A stretch of DNA of 64,000 nt from Hepsetus odoe (GCA_017165825.1 CM029366.1:27503969-27567968); one strand, 5' to 3'; shown: positions 11,269 to 22,771, counted from the first letter of the stretch. Numbers and translations: made by a program. Notes: generated by a model from the sequence alone, not told the origin.

Positions 11269-11458
11269 CCAGTAGGTTGCCCTGAGGTACCCTTGAGCAA
11301 GGTACCGGCCCCGTCACTGCTCCCCAGGCGCTTTCATAGCTGCCCTCTGCTGCACAGTGTTTGCATGGGTTAAATGCAAAGGTCCAATTTCGTTGTGGTT
11401 CACTGTGTGCCGTGCTGTGCTGTGACCTCGCAATGTCAAGTATAGTCACTTTCACTTA
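11269..11458 (+). mobile_element. SINE type I, head missing
   Basis: Starts at CCAGTAGGTTGCC and runs through AGGTACCCTTGAGCAAGGTA to the intact end AGTCACTTTCACTT. The tRNA head is absent. Confidence 0.85.
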
Positions 11459-11469
11459 AAGGGTATCTA

Positions 11470-11552
11470 AGAGTAACCTACTGGTTTGGGACTGAACCCA
11501 AACCCTTTCAATCTTTAGGCCTAAATCCTAACCACTAGTCCACTGCTGTCCC
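11470..11552 (-). mobile_element. SINE type I/II head fragment
   Basis: On the minus strand: GGGACAGCAGTGGACTAGTGG, then a GGGTTCAGTCCC-like B box and AGTAGGTTAC. It lies 12 bp after a plus-strand SINE that lacks its head. Confidence 0.65.
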
Positions 11553-11561
11553 AGTAAGGGT

Positions 11562-11641
11562 GCAGCAGCTATTGAAAGTGCCCAGGAAGCAGTGGCAGTG
11601 ACAGTGACGGTACCTTGCTCAAGGGAACCTCAGGGCAACCT
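11562..11641 (-). mobile_element. SINE type I middle fragment
   Basis: On the minus strand: GGTTGCCCTGAGGTTCCCTT, GAGCAAGGTACCGTCACTG and GCACTTTCAATAGCTGCTGC. It is a third, separate SINE piece in this cluster, because it repeats material and lies in the wrong order to belong to the head fragment on its left. Confidence 0.65.
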
Positions 11642-11862
11642 TTTGCCAAATCAATATGCAGACAACAATATTGATTTTAGATTTGGATCAGTTGAGGCCC
11701 GTCTTTATAACGATCACCACCAAGACCGTTAGCCAACAGGGTTTAGGTCGAAATGTAAGGACTGTTGGGTGGAAGGAGACTGAAGAAATGGATGGAATCT
11801 ATCTGCTGATAGATGAATCTGATGTGGTGACCCCTAACTGGAGCAGCCAAAAGAAGAAATGA
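11642..11862 (+). mobile_element. LINE deletion derivative (5' and 3' ends joined)
   Basis: The left part (TTTTGCCAAATCAATATGC, then CAGTTGAGGCCCG and CCGTTAGCCAACAGGGT) matches the 5' region of the LINE copy at 34855-37165. The right part (TGTGGTGACCCCTAACTGG, AGCAGCCAAAAGAAGAAA) matches that family's 3' end. The whole coding region between is gone, leaving a SINE-sized element of about 220 bp. It may have moved in trans or arisen by deletion in place. Confidence 0.65.
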
Positions 11863-12670
11863 TAAGAAATGATAAAATTACTGATAAACAATAGTTTAGA
11901 GTATGTCTAGTGAAGGAGAACAGAACTATTAGTTCACCCATCATTTTATGTTGCAATCATTTCATGAACTTTTGAAATTTTGTTGTATAATAATAAACAT
12001 AATAAAATGGTAGTGTTTTTCCCAATTTTTCACAAAATTAAGAAGACAGCGATGCTAATTTGATTAGGTTACAGGAAGAAGAACAGATGTGGACTATGAA
12101 GCACTATTGTATGTCGCTCTGAATGAGAGCATCTGCTAAACCCTGCAAATGTAAATTTACTTTAGTGGTTCTTTTTAATTTTTTAGACTTATTTTAGCAC
12201 CATCTTAACAGTGTGGCACCTCAAATGGCTACTGGTTTCCCCTTGTGCATTAAATTCATTAATTGAATTAAAATACTATCTCCTCCAAACACTGCATAGA
12301 ATCTCAAACTAAGAGTGAAAGCAGAATTTCATAACTTACTCTTTCACACATGCACTGCAACCCTGAACATTACCCAGTGGAGCGGTACGTGTGAACACAA
12401 GTGTCAGAATCAGTCAGACTAGACATTAAACTGACTTCACTCTTTCAGTCCTCAAGTACAAAGACACTGTAATGTCTGATTAAGTCCAAGTGTGAAAAGC
12501 AGGTCAGTTCACAATGAGAGTGAGGGGGTGTTTATAATTTTACATATGACTGGTCTTAACCCGAAAACCAAGCTAACATCAAAGGATGAACGTAATGGTC
12601 ATTTTACACAAAGCCACCAACAAAAGTCTAACTAGAGAGGCAACAAGGTTTTGGATTTTTTGGCCATTAA
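11863..12670. other. Unique sequence with LINE2-like tail scrap
   Basis: At 12109-12157 is a plus-strand scrap of the type III tail (ATGTCGCTCTGAATGAGAGC, then ATCTGCTAAA). Nothing else recognisable. Confidence 0.55.
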
Positions 12671-12829
12671 GGGGCAGCGATGGCCCAGTGATTAGGGAGT
12701 TGGCCCCAGGATCAGAAGGTTGTGGGTTCAAATACCATTCCAGTAGGTTGTCATGAGGTACCCTTGAGCAAGGTAACATCCCCATCACTGCTCCCAGGGC
12801 GCTTTCAATAGCTGCTCCCTAGCCGACAA
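12671..12829 (+). mobile_element. SINE type I, 3' truncated
   Basis: Head GGGGCAGCGATGGCCCAGTG, B box GGGTTCAAATACC, body AGGTACCCTTGAGCAAGGTA, ending in GCTTTCAATAGCTGCTCCCT. The last 80 bp are lost. Confidence 0.8.
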
Positions 12830-12957
12830 ATCTCCAGCTGTGTGCTACATGTGTGAAAGGGCTGCTCTAGAAAATGTCCAAATCTGAAAGTAGTAGTTCT
12901 TCATACTATTGAAATATCTACAATGACTTTAGCCAGTCAGATTTTATACCAGGAACC
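12830..12957. other. Short unique spacer
   Basis: No feature seen. Confidence 0.6.
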
Positions 12958-13212
12958 CATCCCATCCATTTCTGTGCTGCTTATCTTAACCATCACCGGG
13001 GTGCTGTAGCAAAGGAGCATATCCCAATTCAGCAGAGGAACAGCCAGGAACAGACAGGTCGCCAGTCCACTACAGCAGACACTCACACATTCACACCTAG
13101 GGGACAATTTATCATCTCCAGTTAGTTTTTCGTACATGGTAACGGACTGCGGGAGGAAAGCAGAGCCTTCTATATGAGGCAACAGGACTACCACTGTTCC
13201 ACTTTGTCATCC
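12958..13212 (-). repeat. Family C repeat
   Basis: Minus-strand copy with ACTGGCGACCTGTCTGTTCC near the tail and CTGGAGATGATAAATTGTCC in the body. The head is degraded. Confidence 0.6.
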
Positions 13213-13235
13213 TAGACTATCTCACTAACTCACAC

Positions 13236-13552
13236 TCACTCACTATCATAACCACTTATCCTGAGTTGGGTTGCTGGTGTTGGAAACATGCTAGACAGGC
13301 TGTTGGTCCAATGCAGGGCCAACACAGACTAAGACATTCACCCACATACTCACACCTAGAGGTCATTTTAGAATCAGTAATCCACATCGTGTCATAATCT
13401 TTGAACTCTGGCAGGCAATCAGAGCACACAGAGGAAACCCACATGGAGAACCTGTAATCTCCACACAGAAAGGATCACCCAACCTGGGAATCAAACCCAG
13501 CACCATCTCCCTGTGAGGCAACAGCACTAACTCCTGTCCTGCCATGCCATCC
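13236..13552 (-). repeat. Family C repeat, near complete
   Basis: On the minus strand: head GTTGCCTCACAGGGAGATGG, TGGGTTTGATTCCCAGGTTG, TTTCTGTGTGGAGATTACAG, body, TGGCCCTGCATTGGACCAAC and a tail. It lies in tandem with the copy at 12958, in the same orientation. Confidence 0.65.
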
Positions 13553-14248
13553 CTAAATCTGTCCTGGAATATGCTGTTCACATGACCATATAAGCAATCT
13601 GCTGAAGTTTTATTGCTCACGTCGTTAATTTACATTCATTTATTAATAAATCATTAATTTGTGTAAACACCAGTATGTGTGTTGCATCATACAGGAGCCA
13701 CAGGTCACGTGTTGATCTTCCCTGAGTGTGTCAAGGCTCTTGTCAGCACAACTGGGCTGGTAGGATTAGATGCAAAGTGGCAGGCCACAAGCCGTGCACG
13801 GCCTTTGCCTGTCCAGATTAGTGGAGCCGCTGTGTGATAAGGGGAAAACAGCTTCTGATGCATTGGGGAACTAAATAGGTTGAAAAAGACACATGTTTCC
13901 CTCTGAGAGTGAATTTTAATAGATAAATTATATCAGAGTTAAAAGGTTGTGTTTGTTTTTGGTTTTTTTTTAATTCCCTGAGCTCCTTTCATCCCTTCCA
14001 TCAAATATGCTCCCTCCCCCATGGCTGCTGTGTTGCATTTATGCTGAGAATTAGCATGCTGTCAACACCAGAGAGAGAGCTTGTGCATGCTTAAGAGGTA
14101 ACACTCAGATCAGTATGTGAGGGAAAATGGGGACAGAAGCTGTGGGTGATTGTGAGCACAGCAGCAGTGTGGCACGAGTGTGTCCGGAGGTAGTAAGAAT
14201 GAATGCAAGTGTCTGGTGAGGACAGGTAAGCAGGGTTATGTTACCTAG

Positions 14249-14249
<1 letters not shown>
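13553..14249. other. Unique sequence, possible conserved stretch
   Basis: 13680-13860 is complex, repeat-free sequence with a CACGTG E-box and could be a conserved non-coding element. Nothing coding seen. Confidence 0.5.
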
Positions 14250-14293
<44 letters not shown>

Positions 14294-14298
14294 CACAC
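14250..14298. repeat. (TG)n/(TA)n microsatellite
   Basis: (GT)n of about 36 bp running into TATATATACACACA. Confidence 0.95.
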
Positions 14299-14460
14299 AA
14301 GTAACGAAGGCTGTATTAAAGTTAATGAGCACTGCAGTGGCAGGGCTGGTTCAGTCGTCAAACAACCGGGGAGCTCGTTATGAAACATTTTAGTTAAAAT
14401 GTCTGCCCCTTCCCTCACCCCTGATTATTTCAGAATCAGAATCTGTCTCTCTCACTCTCT

Positions 14461-14473
14461 CACACACACACAC

Positions 14474-14504
<31 letters not shown>
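14461..14504. repeat. (CA)n microsatellite
   Basis: About 44 bp with one CG interruption. It is preceded by a short (TC)n at 14446-14460. Confidence 0.95.
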
Positions 14505-14540
14505 GCTAAGAGCTAAGAATTCATCATTCATACTGTCTCC

Positions 14541-14542
<2 letters not shown>

Positions 14543-14583
<41 letters not shown>
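14543..14583. repeat. (GA)n microsatellite
   Basis: Uninterrupted GA array of about 40 bp. With the two arrays on its left it makes a TG / CA / GA cluster in 330 bp. Confidence 0.95.
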
Positions 14584-14590
<7 letters not shown>

Positions 14591-15174
14591 AGTGATTTAT
14601 ATTTCAGATTTCCATTGCAATGCTTTACAGATTTCAAGGAAATTTCCACAAAGTTGGTCGAGCACAACAAATACTGTTGACACTAATTTGTGAAAATGGT
14701 ATGCATGTCATTTTATAATGCTTGAAGTCACTGTCCCATTTCAGCATCGCCCACCAAACCTCTGGGAGCAAAACACACTCTCAAAAGTGGTCAAATGTGG
14801 AACATTTTTACATGTTTTTCCTGTCCTTTTTCCCTAACACTCTCAAAAGAGATTAAGGTACACAATACCAAACTCTCTGGCGCCACCCTGTTTAAGAAAA
14901 ACCTGCCTTTCACTGCTACCATTATTTGTCATTTTATTAGAATCACTTACCATAGAGAATCAGATTTAATTGACTGTAGTCCATCTGTCGTTGCTCAAGA
15001 TATCAGCTCCCTGTGCTCTCTCTATGATTGGAAAGAGACGACCATAGGACCGACCCTTATCGAACATTATTTAGGTGGTGGTTCATTCTCGGCACAGCAG
15101 TAAAATAGTGTAGCCGTGGCATTGCAGAGTGTTTGTTGCTACTACAAATGTACAAAAAGTACAACAGTGTTACC
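14584..15174. other. Unique sequence, nothing seen
   Basis: The 102-codon frame at 14795-15103 has no recognisable domain and looks like chance. Confidence 0.55.
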
Positions 15175-15176
15175 TA

Positions 15177-16909
15177 CAGTGCACCTGGAAAGTATTCATA
15201 GCACTCCACGTTTTCCACATTGTGCTATGTTGCAGTCTTTTTCCAAAGTGAACTAAATAAATTTTTTACCTCAAACGTCTACACACAATACCCCTTCATG
15301 GCAGTGAAACAGTTTTGCTTGAAATTTTTGCAAATGTATTAAAAGAAAAATAATAATAAAAAAATAAGACGTACATCAGTGTTCAGAGCCTTTGTCATGA
15401 CACTCAAAAGTGTGCTCAGGTGCACCCTGTTTCCACTTACCTCCCTTCAGAAGTTTCTACTTCTGAACTAGATTTAAGTCCACCTGTGGTAAATTCAGTT
15501 GATTGGACATGATTTGGAAAGGCACACACCGTTACAAGTTCCAGTAGTTGACAGTGCATGTCAAAGCACAAACCAAGCCATGAAGTCCCAGGAATTGTTT
15601 GTAGTCCTCAGACACAGGATTATATCAAGGCTCAGATCTGGGGAAGGCTACAAAAAAAATTGCAGCAGCATTGAAGGTCCCAGTGAGCACAGTGGTCTCC
15701 ATCATCCTTAAATGGAAGAAGTTTGGAACCACCAGGACTCTTCACAGAGTTGGCTGCTTGGCCAGTCTGAGCGATCGGGGTAGAAGGGCCTTAGTAAGGG
15801 AGGTGACAGAGTACCCGCGGTGGTCACTCTGACAGGTCTCCAGCATCGCTTCGTGGAGATAAAAAAAATTTCCAGAAGGACAATCATTTCTGCAGCACTC
15901 TACCAATCGGACCTGTATGGCAGGGTGGCCAGATGGAAGCCACTCTAAAAGGAACATGATAGCCCATCTGGAGTTTGCCCAAAGGCACCTGAAGCACTCT
16001 CAGAATATGAGAAACAAAAAAACATCTCTGGTCTGATTTAAATCTTTGGCCTGAATGCCAAGCGTCATGTCTGGAGGAAGCCAGGCACCACTCATCCCCT
16101 GGCCAATACAATCCCAACAGTGAAGCATGGTGGTGGCAGCATCAAGATGTGGAGATGTTTTTTGGCAGCAGGAACTCTAGACTAGTCAGGGTCGAGGGAA
16201 AGATGAACGCAGCAATGTACAGGAACATTCTTGATGATAACCTGCTCCAGAGTGTTCTGGACCTCGGACTGGGGTGAGGGTTTATCTTCCAACAGGACGA
16301 CAAGTCTGAGCACACAGCCAAGATTACAAAGGAGTGGCTTCGGGACAACTCTGGGAATGTCCTTGGGTGGCCCAGCCAGAGCCCAGACTTGAACCTGATT
16401 GAACTGATCTGAAAATGCCTGTGCACTTTAGTTACAACACTGCCGCTCAGTTACATTGTCCAATAATTTCTGCTGCTTTGTTTCATAACACTGCTGCTCT
16501 CTGATGGATGAATGTCCTGTCTGTTGTACTGTCGGTGTTGTCTGCACTTGCCTTGTTTTGTGTCTTAAGTCGTGTCTTCCCTTACATGTAGCACCAGGGT
16601 CCTGGAGGAACGTTATTTCACTATGTACTCTGTATATGGCTGAAATGGCAATAAAATCCTGCTTGAATCGGCACTGGCGTTCCCCATCCAATCCGATGGA
16701 GATTGAGAGGTTCTGCAGAGAAGAATGGGAGAATCTGACCAAAAATAGGTGTGCAATCAAAAAGACTTGAGGCTGTAATTGCTGTCAAGGGAGCATCAAC
16801 AAAGAGTTGATTAAAGGCTGTGAATACTTATGTACATGTTGTATTTTTGTTTTTTATTTTTAATACATTTGGAGAAACTGAAGCATTGTGAATACTTCTG
16901 GATGCTCTG
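15177..16909 (+). mobile_element. Tc1-like transposon with transposase relic
   Basis: The ends match as inverted repeats: CAGTGCACCTGGAAAGTATT at the left and, on the minus strand, CAGAGCATCCAGAAGTATTC at the right, each next to a TA dinucleotide as expected for Tc1/mariner. Between them is a broken transposase on the plus strand. Recognisable pieces are KKFGTTRTLHRV near 15720, YQSDLYGRVARWKP near 15901, and FIFQQDDKSEHTAKITKEW near 16282 with the second catalytic Asp in QQD. SPDLNLIE near 16380-16403 carries the third acidic residue. A deletion right after this Glu causes a stop at 16410-16412. The element is further split by an insertion at 16427-16670, so it cannot encode an active enzyme. 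Confidence 0.9.
16427..16670 (+). mobile_element. Retroelement 3' end inserted in the Tc1-like element
   Basis: It interrupts the transposase between CTGTGCAC and GGCACTGGCGTTCCCC. A GCAC duplication (16423-16426 and 16671-16674) fits a short target-site duplication. The insert carries TGTAGCACCAGGGTCCTGGA, AGGAACGTTATTTCACT and ends with GAAATGGCAATAAAATCCTG, a polyadenylation-like end. A related, shorter end lies at 58240-58303. It is probably the 3' end of a LINE or SINE; the class is unknown to me. Confidence 0.7.
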
Positions 16910-17050
16910 TACATACCATCTAGCATGACCTACAAAACAAGTAACTGTTAAAAATATGTACAAAGCATTAGGTGCCCCTAATAAACTGGTAACTGATGCC
17001 TGTGCGAGTTCATGTTTTAACTTTAAATCTAGATTCTGCTCGAGTGTTTG

Positions 17051-17250
17051 AGTGGGCGGTGGTCCAGTGGTAGGGTACTTGCCTATGGATCTATGGCTCA
17101 AGAGGTCCCAGGTTTGAATCCCACCTCTAGCACTACCACCACTGGGTCCCTGAGCAAGACCCTTAACCCTGAATTGCTCCAGGGGGACTGTCCCTGTAAT
17201 TAGGACATGGAAGTCGCTCTGGATAAGAGCGTCTGCTAAATGCCGTAAAT
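17051..17250 (+). mobile_element. SINE type III, full length
   Basis: Head GGGCGGTGGTCCAGTGG, body CACCTCTAGCACTACCACCA, CAAGACCCTTAACCCTGAAT, and a complete LINE2-style tail (AAGTCGCTCTGGATAAGAGC, GTCTGCTAAATGCCGTAAAT). It is the best copy of type III in the window. Confidence 0.9.
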
Positions 17251-17629
17251 ATATATCACATTTTATTTCCTGTTGGCATATTTATAGTATTTGATCTACT
17301 TCATTTGTGTTCTACAGATTCAACAGTGAAAGCATTTATGAACATCACTGTTAATCCTTTTGCACCAAATGCCTTGTAGAGCATATACATGTATAGTTTT
17401 CTGTATGTACATATATATGTTCCTTTGATGCTGTAAACTCTGAAATGTGAAGTAAACTTGTTTTCTTATCTTTATTACTGTTGCGATAAAAAGAAATGAT
17501 AAAACACTCCTGATATGTGACTGATATTAGTATTCTTGTTCGGTTACTTTCAATAACAAAAAATAATTTTTTCAAAATTCAAAATTTTGGCTTCAATAGA
17601 TCACGTTCTTAAAATTGATTCATTAATAA
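17251..17629. other. Unique sequence, nothing seen
   Basis: AT-rich, no gene or known repeat. Confidence 0.6.
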
Positions 17630-17700
17630 AGTCCCTGGGATGGTCTGGCAACCTGTCCAGGGTGTGTCCTCACCTTTTGACCTGTGAGAGCTGGGACAGA
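17630..17700 (+). repeat. Diverged tail unit
   Basis: CCCTGGGATGGTCTGGCAACC, TGTCCAGGGTGTGTCC, then GAGAGCTGGGACAG. An old copy of the tail shared by type II SINEs and family C, running straight into a type I SINE. Confidence 0.6.
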
Positions 17701-17912
17701 CTAGTGGTTAGGGGAGTTGGCCAAAGAATATGAAGATTGTGGGTTCAAACCCCATACAAATAGTTTGCCCTGAGGTACCCTTGAGCAAGGTACCGTCACT
17801 GCTCCCCGGGTGCTTTCATAGCTGCTCCCTGCTGCACGATGTGGGTTAAATGCAGAGGTCTAATTTTGCTGTGTTGTGTGTACTCACAATGACAAGAATA
17901 ATCACTTTCACA
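17701..17912 (+). mobile_element. SINE type I, first bases missing
   Basis: CTAGTGGTTAGGGGAGTTGG, GGGTTCAAACCCC B box, AGGTACCCTTGAGCAAGGTA, GGGTTAAATGCAGAGGTC, ending ATGACAAGAATAATCACTTT. Confidence 0.85.
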
Positions 17913-18700
17913 AGTGGCTTACCATAAGCAGGACAAGGAAATGAGTGAAAATGTTTTTCCACATTTTCACAGCCATCTTTTACATTGTCTGAAAAAGTTT
18001 TTCCTGCTCCCATGAAACTGCCACTGAAGAGGATCAGAGGTTTGCTTTAACAGCATTAATGAAAAAAATGTTTAATATTTTTCATCTAAAATGTATTAGT
18101 TTTAAAGGGTTAATGACGTAATTCTCAGATATACAGTCAAATGCAGTACATTGAATCAGCTGTATATCTGCTGTAATTTATGAAGGAGTGATTCTTATTA
18201 GGTCTATTATAGTGTAAAAATGAAATAAAAGAAACTGTAAAACTTTCATCCGGCAGTAACAGCACTGCTCAACACATGCTCCTGTTTTACAGAGCATCAT
18301 GCAGTGCAGTGGCTGTTTTTCCAAAAAGATTATTTTTAAACTAATTTAAAATTGGAATATCCTAGGGTTAAAATTTGGTAAAGGGAACAAAGACAGGTTA
18401 TTTCTTTGTAAATGGGAAAAACACATAGGAAAAAAAAGAAATCACTTTTTTCTTTGTCTGCGAAATAACAAGTCTCACAATCGCCATTTCACTTCTGGTG
18501 TAAAAACTGGCCCAAAGAAGCCAGATGTTCCCCATTCAGAGCTCGAGCTGCAGGTAGATTTCGTTCAGTGACTAAGCCGATGTGCGGAAACCTGAGAATA
18601 GCACACCAGCAGGCTGATTCTTAACAAGTTTCTGAAAGTATTCCAATCACAGACACAGCACAGTGCCAAAGAGAAGACATGACAATATAAGAAACATATT
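17913..18700. other. Unique sequence, nothing seen
   Basis: AT-rich with short A and T runs. No gene or known repeat. Confidence 0.6.
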
Positions 18701-18785
18701 CAGTGTCAGTCAAAAGTTTGGACACATCTAATCAAGAAAGATTTTTTGTTTTGTTTTGTTTTAATCCATTTATACACTGCCTGGT
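18701..18785 (+). mobile_element. Lone Tc1-like terminal repeat
   Basis: CAGTGTCAGTCAAAAGTTTG, GACACATCTAATCAAGAAAG, then a TTTTG run and TTTATACACTG are typical of one end of a fish Tc1-like family. No transposase or opposite end follows, so it is a terminal scrap. Confidence 0.6.
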
Positions 18786-19775
18786 TAATGATGTCTCATG
18801 GTCCCTGAACCATTCCTTCATTCATTTCCATCTTGAAATATACCTGTGGCATTAGGCAACCCCAGATCATAAGATTCCACCCACAGGGCCAGTCTGTCTG
18901 TCTGTCTGTCTGTCTATCCAGCCATCCATCCATCCATATACAAATATTCTGACATATTTGTGCTTTTCGACCACAGGTTGAGGAATCAGCCAACCTGTTG
19001 TTTATACCCAGTGCATTCCCACTGTAACAAGCTAACAAGCATGTTGGAGAAAAAAAAAAAAATCTCTCACACTTCTTTTTAAAAGTGACACTACTGGATA
19101 AGCGAGAGGAAGCTGCTTTTACAGCGGCATTAATTTACCAATGACGAAGATGTCAGAGATTTTTTGAATGCAAGGCAGAGTATTTTGTTCATTGAGTTCT
19201 TCTGGCACGTCAACATTACGGGTGCAGGAGCTGCGGCTGAACGTTGCCAGGGTTCATGAGGCTTTGGCACTACTGCTTGGTTGGAACAAGACTTTACACT
19301 GTTTTGACTTTACACAAGACTCTGTGTGTTTGGGAATCTACAGCAGAACATCTCTACACTCTGAAAACCGTTCAGCACAACAGTGAGAGTCTGGAGTACG
19401 GGGGCTCACAGTAACTACAGTATAACAGGACAGTCACAGTCCTTATCACTTCAACATCAACGTGCTGCCTTGCTGTTTGTGGTTTTGGTTCAAAAAGTGT
19501 TGTGATTGCTGCTTGGTTTGAAATAAAGGAGTGTAATTGTCTGGGAGAGAAAGTAATTGAGTTCTTGCAACTCTGTGGTTAAAACTGCAAATGTTTTCCA
19601 ACTTTATAAACTTTAATGTGATGTTTGTATTCTGTTTTGTGTGTGTGCGCATCACACCTGCCTGACTTAGTTCTATGCATGCAGATACAGTGTTGACATA
19701 GCTGCTAGTCTCTTGCATGCCAAGGAAGAGTAGGAATGTGTACAGTAATGAGGCTCAGGACAGGACAGGGGGGAG
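18786..19775. other. Unique sequence
   Basis: Holds a (TCTG)n run (18892-18915) followed by (ATCC)n (to about 18936). No gene seen. Confidence 0.6.
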
Positions 19776-19958
19776 CGAGAGAGAGAGAGAGAGAGGGTGC
19801 ATATCTCTATACGGCTAATGATGGACTGTAGATGTGCAAACTCTCTGCTTCTGTCCTGCTGCACAACTGGCCTACTGTACTTCTACCATGTGTCAGTCAA
19901 CCAAGAAAACCAACATATTTTATTCATTACACACCTTTACTGCTGTAGACAGGGCTTG

Positions 19959-19994
<36 letters not shown>

Positions 19995-20585
19995 ATTACA
20001 CACTTTCACACGTGTGCTTGCAGATTTCCGAATACACTCTTTCTGCATCCTGGGAAGCTTAATGATGTATTTTCAAGGTGGGCTGCAAAGAGGGCCTTCA
20101 GACCCCACAGAATAAGAGGAAAGAAACAAAGTGTGTGATTGAGAGAGAGAGTGATGGACAGAATGGATAAAGAGAGGGATGGAGCAAGGGATAGTGTCCA
20201 CAGTCTGTTGAGAGGAGGGGCAGGGGATTCAAAATGATGTGAGGAAGTAGAAGGGAACAAGACCTGGCCAAAAGGAAGGGGGGTGTGTGTGCGAGTGTGT
20301 GTGTGTGCAGTTTGGAGAGCATTTGAAAACCATCTTTCTTGTTATTTGTGTATGAGATTCAGATTTATGCGTTAATTGGATACAATGATCTGAAAATGAG
20401 TTCTGCACACCTCTGTGTGTGGTGTGTTTGTGTTGTACTTGTTCTGAACAACAAGGCCTTTTCTTTGGAAAAAAAAAATGGAAAAACATTTTTAAATGAT
20501 TCTTTTGCATCCATGCAGTATATACATACATGGAACATATTATTACATAGTGATACATATTAGCACATTAGAATTAAATCCAGCT
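19776..20585. other. Unique sequence with GA and CT arrays
   Basis: (GA)n at 19776-19796 and (CT)n at 19959-19993. These generate the low-complexity reading frames here. A short (GT)n is near 20280-20310. No gene seen. Confidence 0.6.
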
Positions 20586-21353
20586 GCCTAAGAGCATGTA
20601 CATCCCACTCACATTGCCAGAACAGCCTTCACCCTTTGAGTCCACAAGACCTCAAGGTGTGCAGGTGAATCTGCACCGAGACGTTAGCAGCAGATCCCTT
20701 AAGTTTGGTGCTGTGCACGGGCAAAAAGTTGAATTCAGGGGGAGACATCATGGGTGACTTTTAGAAAAAGAGATATTTCAATAGCTGTAAAGTAAAGAGA
20801 GCAGGCTTAACACCACTGAGGTTAATCTAACCTGTGACCAGTGAGTGAAATATAGATTATTTGTGTAAACTCCTGACTTAGTGGTCTGAAATGGTGCCTT
20901 TAATTTAAACTTATCTTACTGTTGACTGAGATAATTGCATCAAAATGAAATAAATAGTATAAATAAATAGTGCCTCAATAGTTATCAATATTGTCTTATG
21001 AGACAGGAATGACCTTATCAGAGGATGTTCAGGCTGACTCTGTCTGTCTGACTCTAAATCCTAAAAGTTGTGATGTGGTGCCTCTATGCTATACTAGTTT
21101 CTTCATCTCACAGATCACACAGGTTCTTGATCAGGTTGAGATAGAAGTAATCTTAAGGCAAAATCACTTTGTCCCATAGTTCATCCTGGTAACATGTCTT
21201 TCCTAACAACCCTTATGATGTTCACTGGTCCAGACCTTTTTATTTCTGACCTTTAGCTGTTTACTTCTTCGCATCACTTTTAACTACTAAACACTGCATA
21301 CCAGGAGAAGACCTGCTGTTTTGAAGTGCCCCCTGTTTTGGAGCAGCAACCCA

Positions 21354-21399
<46 letters not shown>

Positions 21400-21515
21400 A
21401 CCCCATCCACCACTACCACCAGTCCTCCCCCAATTTATCAGGTGCTATAAAAGCAATAAATTCAATGCCTTTCAATTCACCTGTTGGTGGTTTTAATGTT
21501 ATGGCTGAACAGGGT
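20586..21515 (-). pseudogene. Degenerate Tc1-like transposon
   Basis: On the minus strand the right edge reads CAGCCATAACATTAAAACC, a typical Tc1-like terminal sequence, then a CTGGTATGCAGTG piece of the N-terminal coding region. Near 20586-20712 is the C-terminal coding part: LKDLLLTSR-like, then GLVDSK-like, in different frames. 21104-21135 holds a likely middle part (GATCAGGTTGAGATA on the plus strand). A (CA)n array (21356-21398) grew within it. Much is deleted or saturated with mutations. Confidence 0.55.
21356..21398. repeat. (CA)n microsatellite
   Basis: About 43 bp, inside the degenerate Tc1-like element. Confidence 0.95.
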
Positions 21516-21730
21516 ATATGATACATGTGGGACATAATCCTATTTCCTGACACAGTTTGAAAACAAAGGTGAGTATGGGAGAAATGAAAGAACAAGAGTT
21601 CATCTTTCTTCTTTCTGTCCACAACTGAAGGACAGAGCAGGAAAGATGATGAGGAGCGCAGGAATAAAAGGAGAGAAGAGAAGCTATTACAGACACACTG
21701 CAGGAGACTCAACCCCATCTCCAACCCTAA

Positions 21731-21779
<49 letters not shown>

Positions 21780-22771
21780 CTACTGCATTATTCACTCATA
21801 TCCCACTGCTCTCCAGAGGTCCTGCAATGGCCTAAGACACGCAAAATGTTTGCTGTAAACCAAACACATGTGAAGATGTAACTTTGTTTAGCAAACATGA
21901 CATTCATCTTCCCACTTGGGCAAAAAAAAAAAATCTACAAAAGTTTCTCTTTAAAGAAATTTGTGAGAAGGAAAAAAAAAACTCTACCAAAAACCAATAT
22001 GTTTCTAAATGAATGGCCTGTATTGCGTTGGGCTGTATATTATTGAAGCGCTCGTATGAAACGAAACACAGATTCCCTCATTCCAGCTCTGCAGGAGAAT
22101 CTAGAGAGACAAAACATTCCCTTCTGTCCGAGCCGTTCCACTTCAGCGAGTGAAATTCGCTCTCTGATGAGCCGCCGCTACCTCCCCCAGCCAGACCCCC
22201 ACAAAAAACGACTCGAGTTCATTTTCCAGTCTGACTGTCCTACTGAGTGACGGTGTGTGAGCCTTCAGAAACCTTCTCTTATGCACGCAGTGAGTCTCCA
22301 CACACACACACACACACACGTTTACCCACACACAGAGTTAAAATTCTCAATTTTACAGCGACTTGTCAAAATGGGATGTGGGAGGCTGAGAAAGAAGAAA
22401 CATGTTTAAGAAAGAAGGATCCCTGCAGCAAGATGTTCGCACCAAAAGAAAAATGTAGGTTTTGTTAATAGTGGAGATTTAACAGCAGACATGGAACTTG
22501 GCCAAAGTTCACCCTACTGATAATACGTACTAGGACAGTTACACACTTCTCCAGCACACTCATCCAACTACAAGATGAGTTCATGAGAAGAATGTCAGAT
22601 TTAAATGTATTTACATGTAAATAGTTGATCCATTTTACAAAGGAGAGAGAAATGGGTCTTCACAGTGGATCTTTAGACTCTTCCAGTATTTTGTATCTTC
22701 CTCTTTCTTACCAAAAAGAAACAGGCAAATCAGCATTAGTAAATCTATAAGCTGTTTGCAAATCCTCCAAC
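21516..22771. other. Unique sequence with CA arrays
   Basis: (CA)n at 21736-21778 and at 22299-22319. 22050-22260 is a complex, CpG-containing stretch without a repeat signature. Its 64-codon frame is not recognised. Confidence 0.5.

Noticed and set aside
22056..22250. 64-codon frame in CpG-containing sequence
   Set aside because: Looks less repetitive than most, but it has no start context, splice site or family I recognise. Kept only as a note in the region description.
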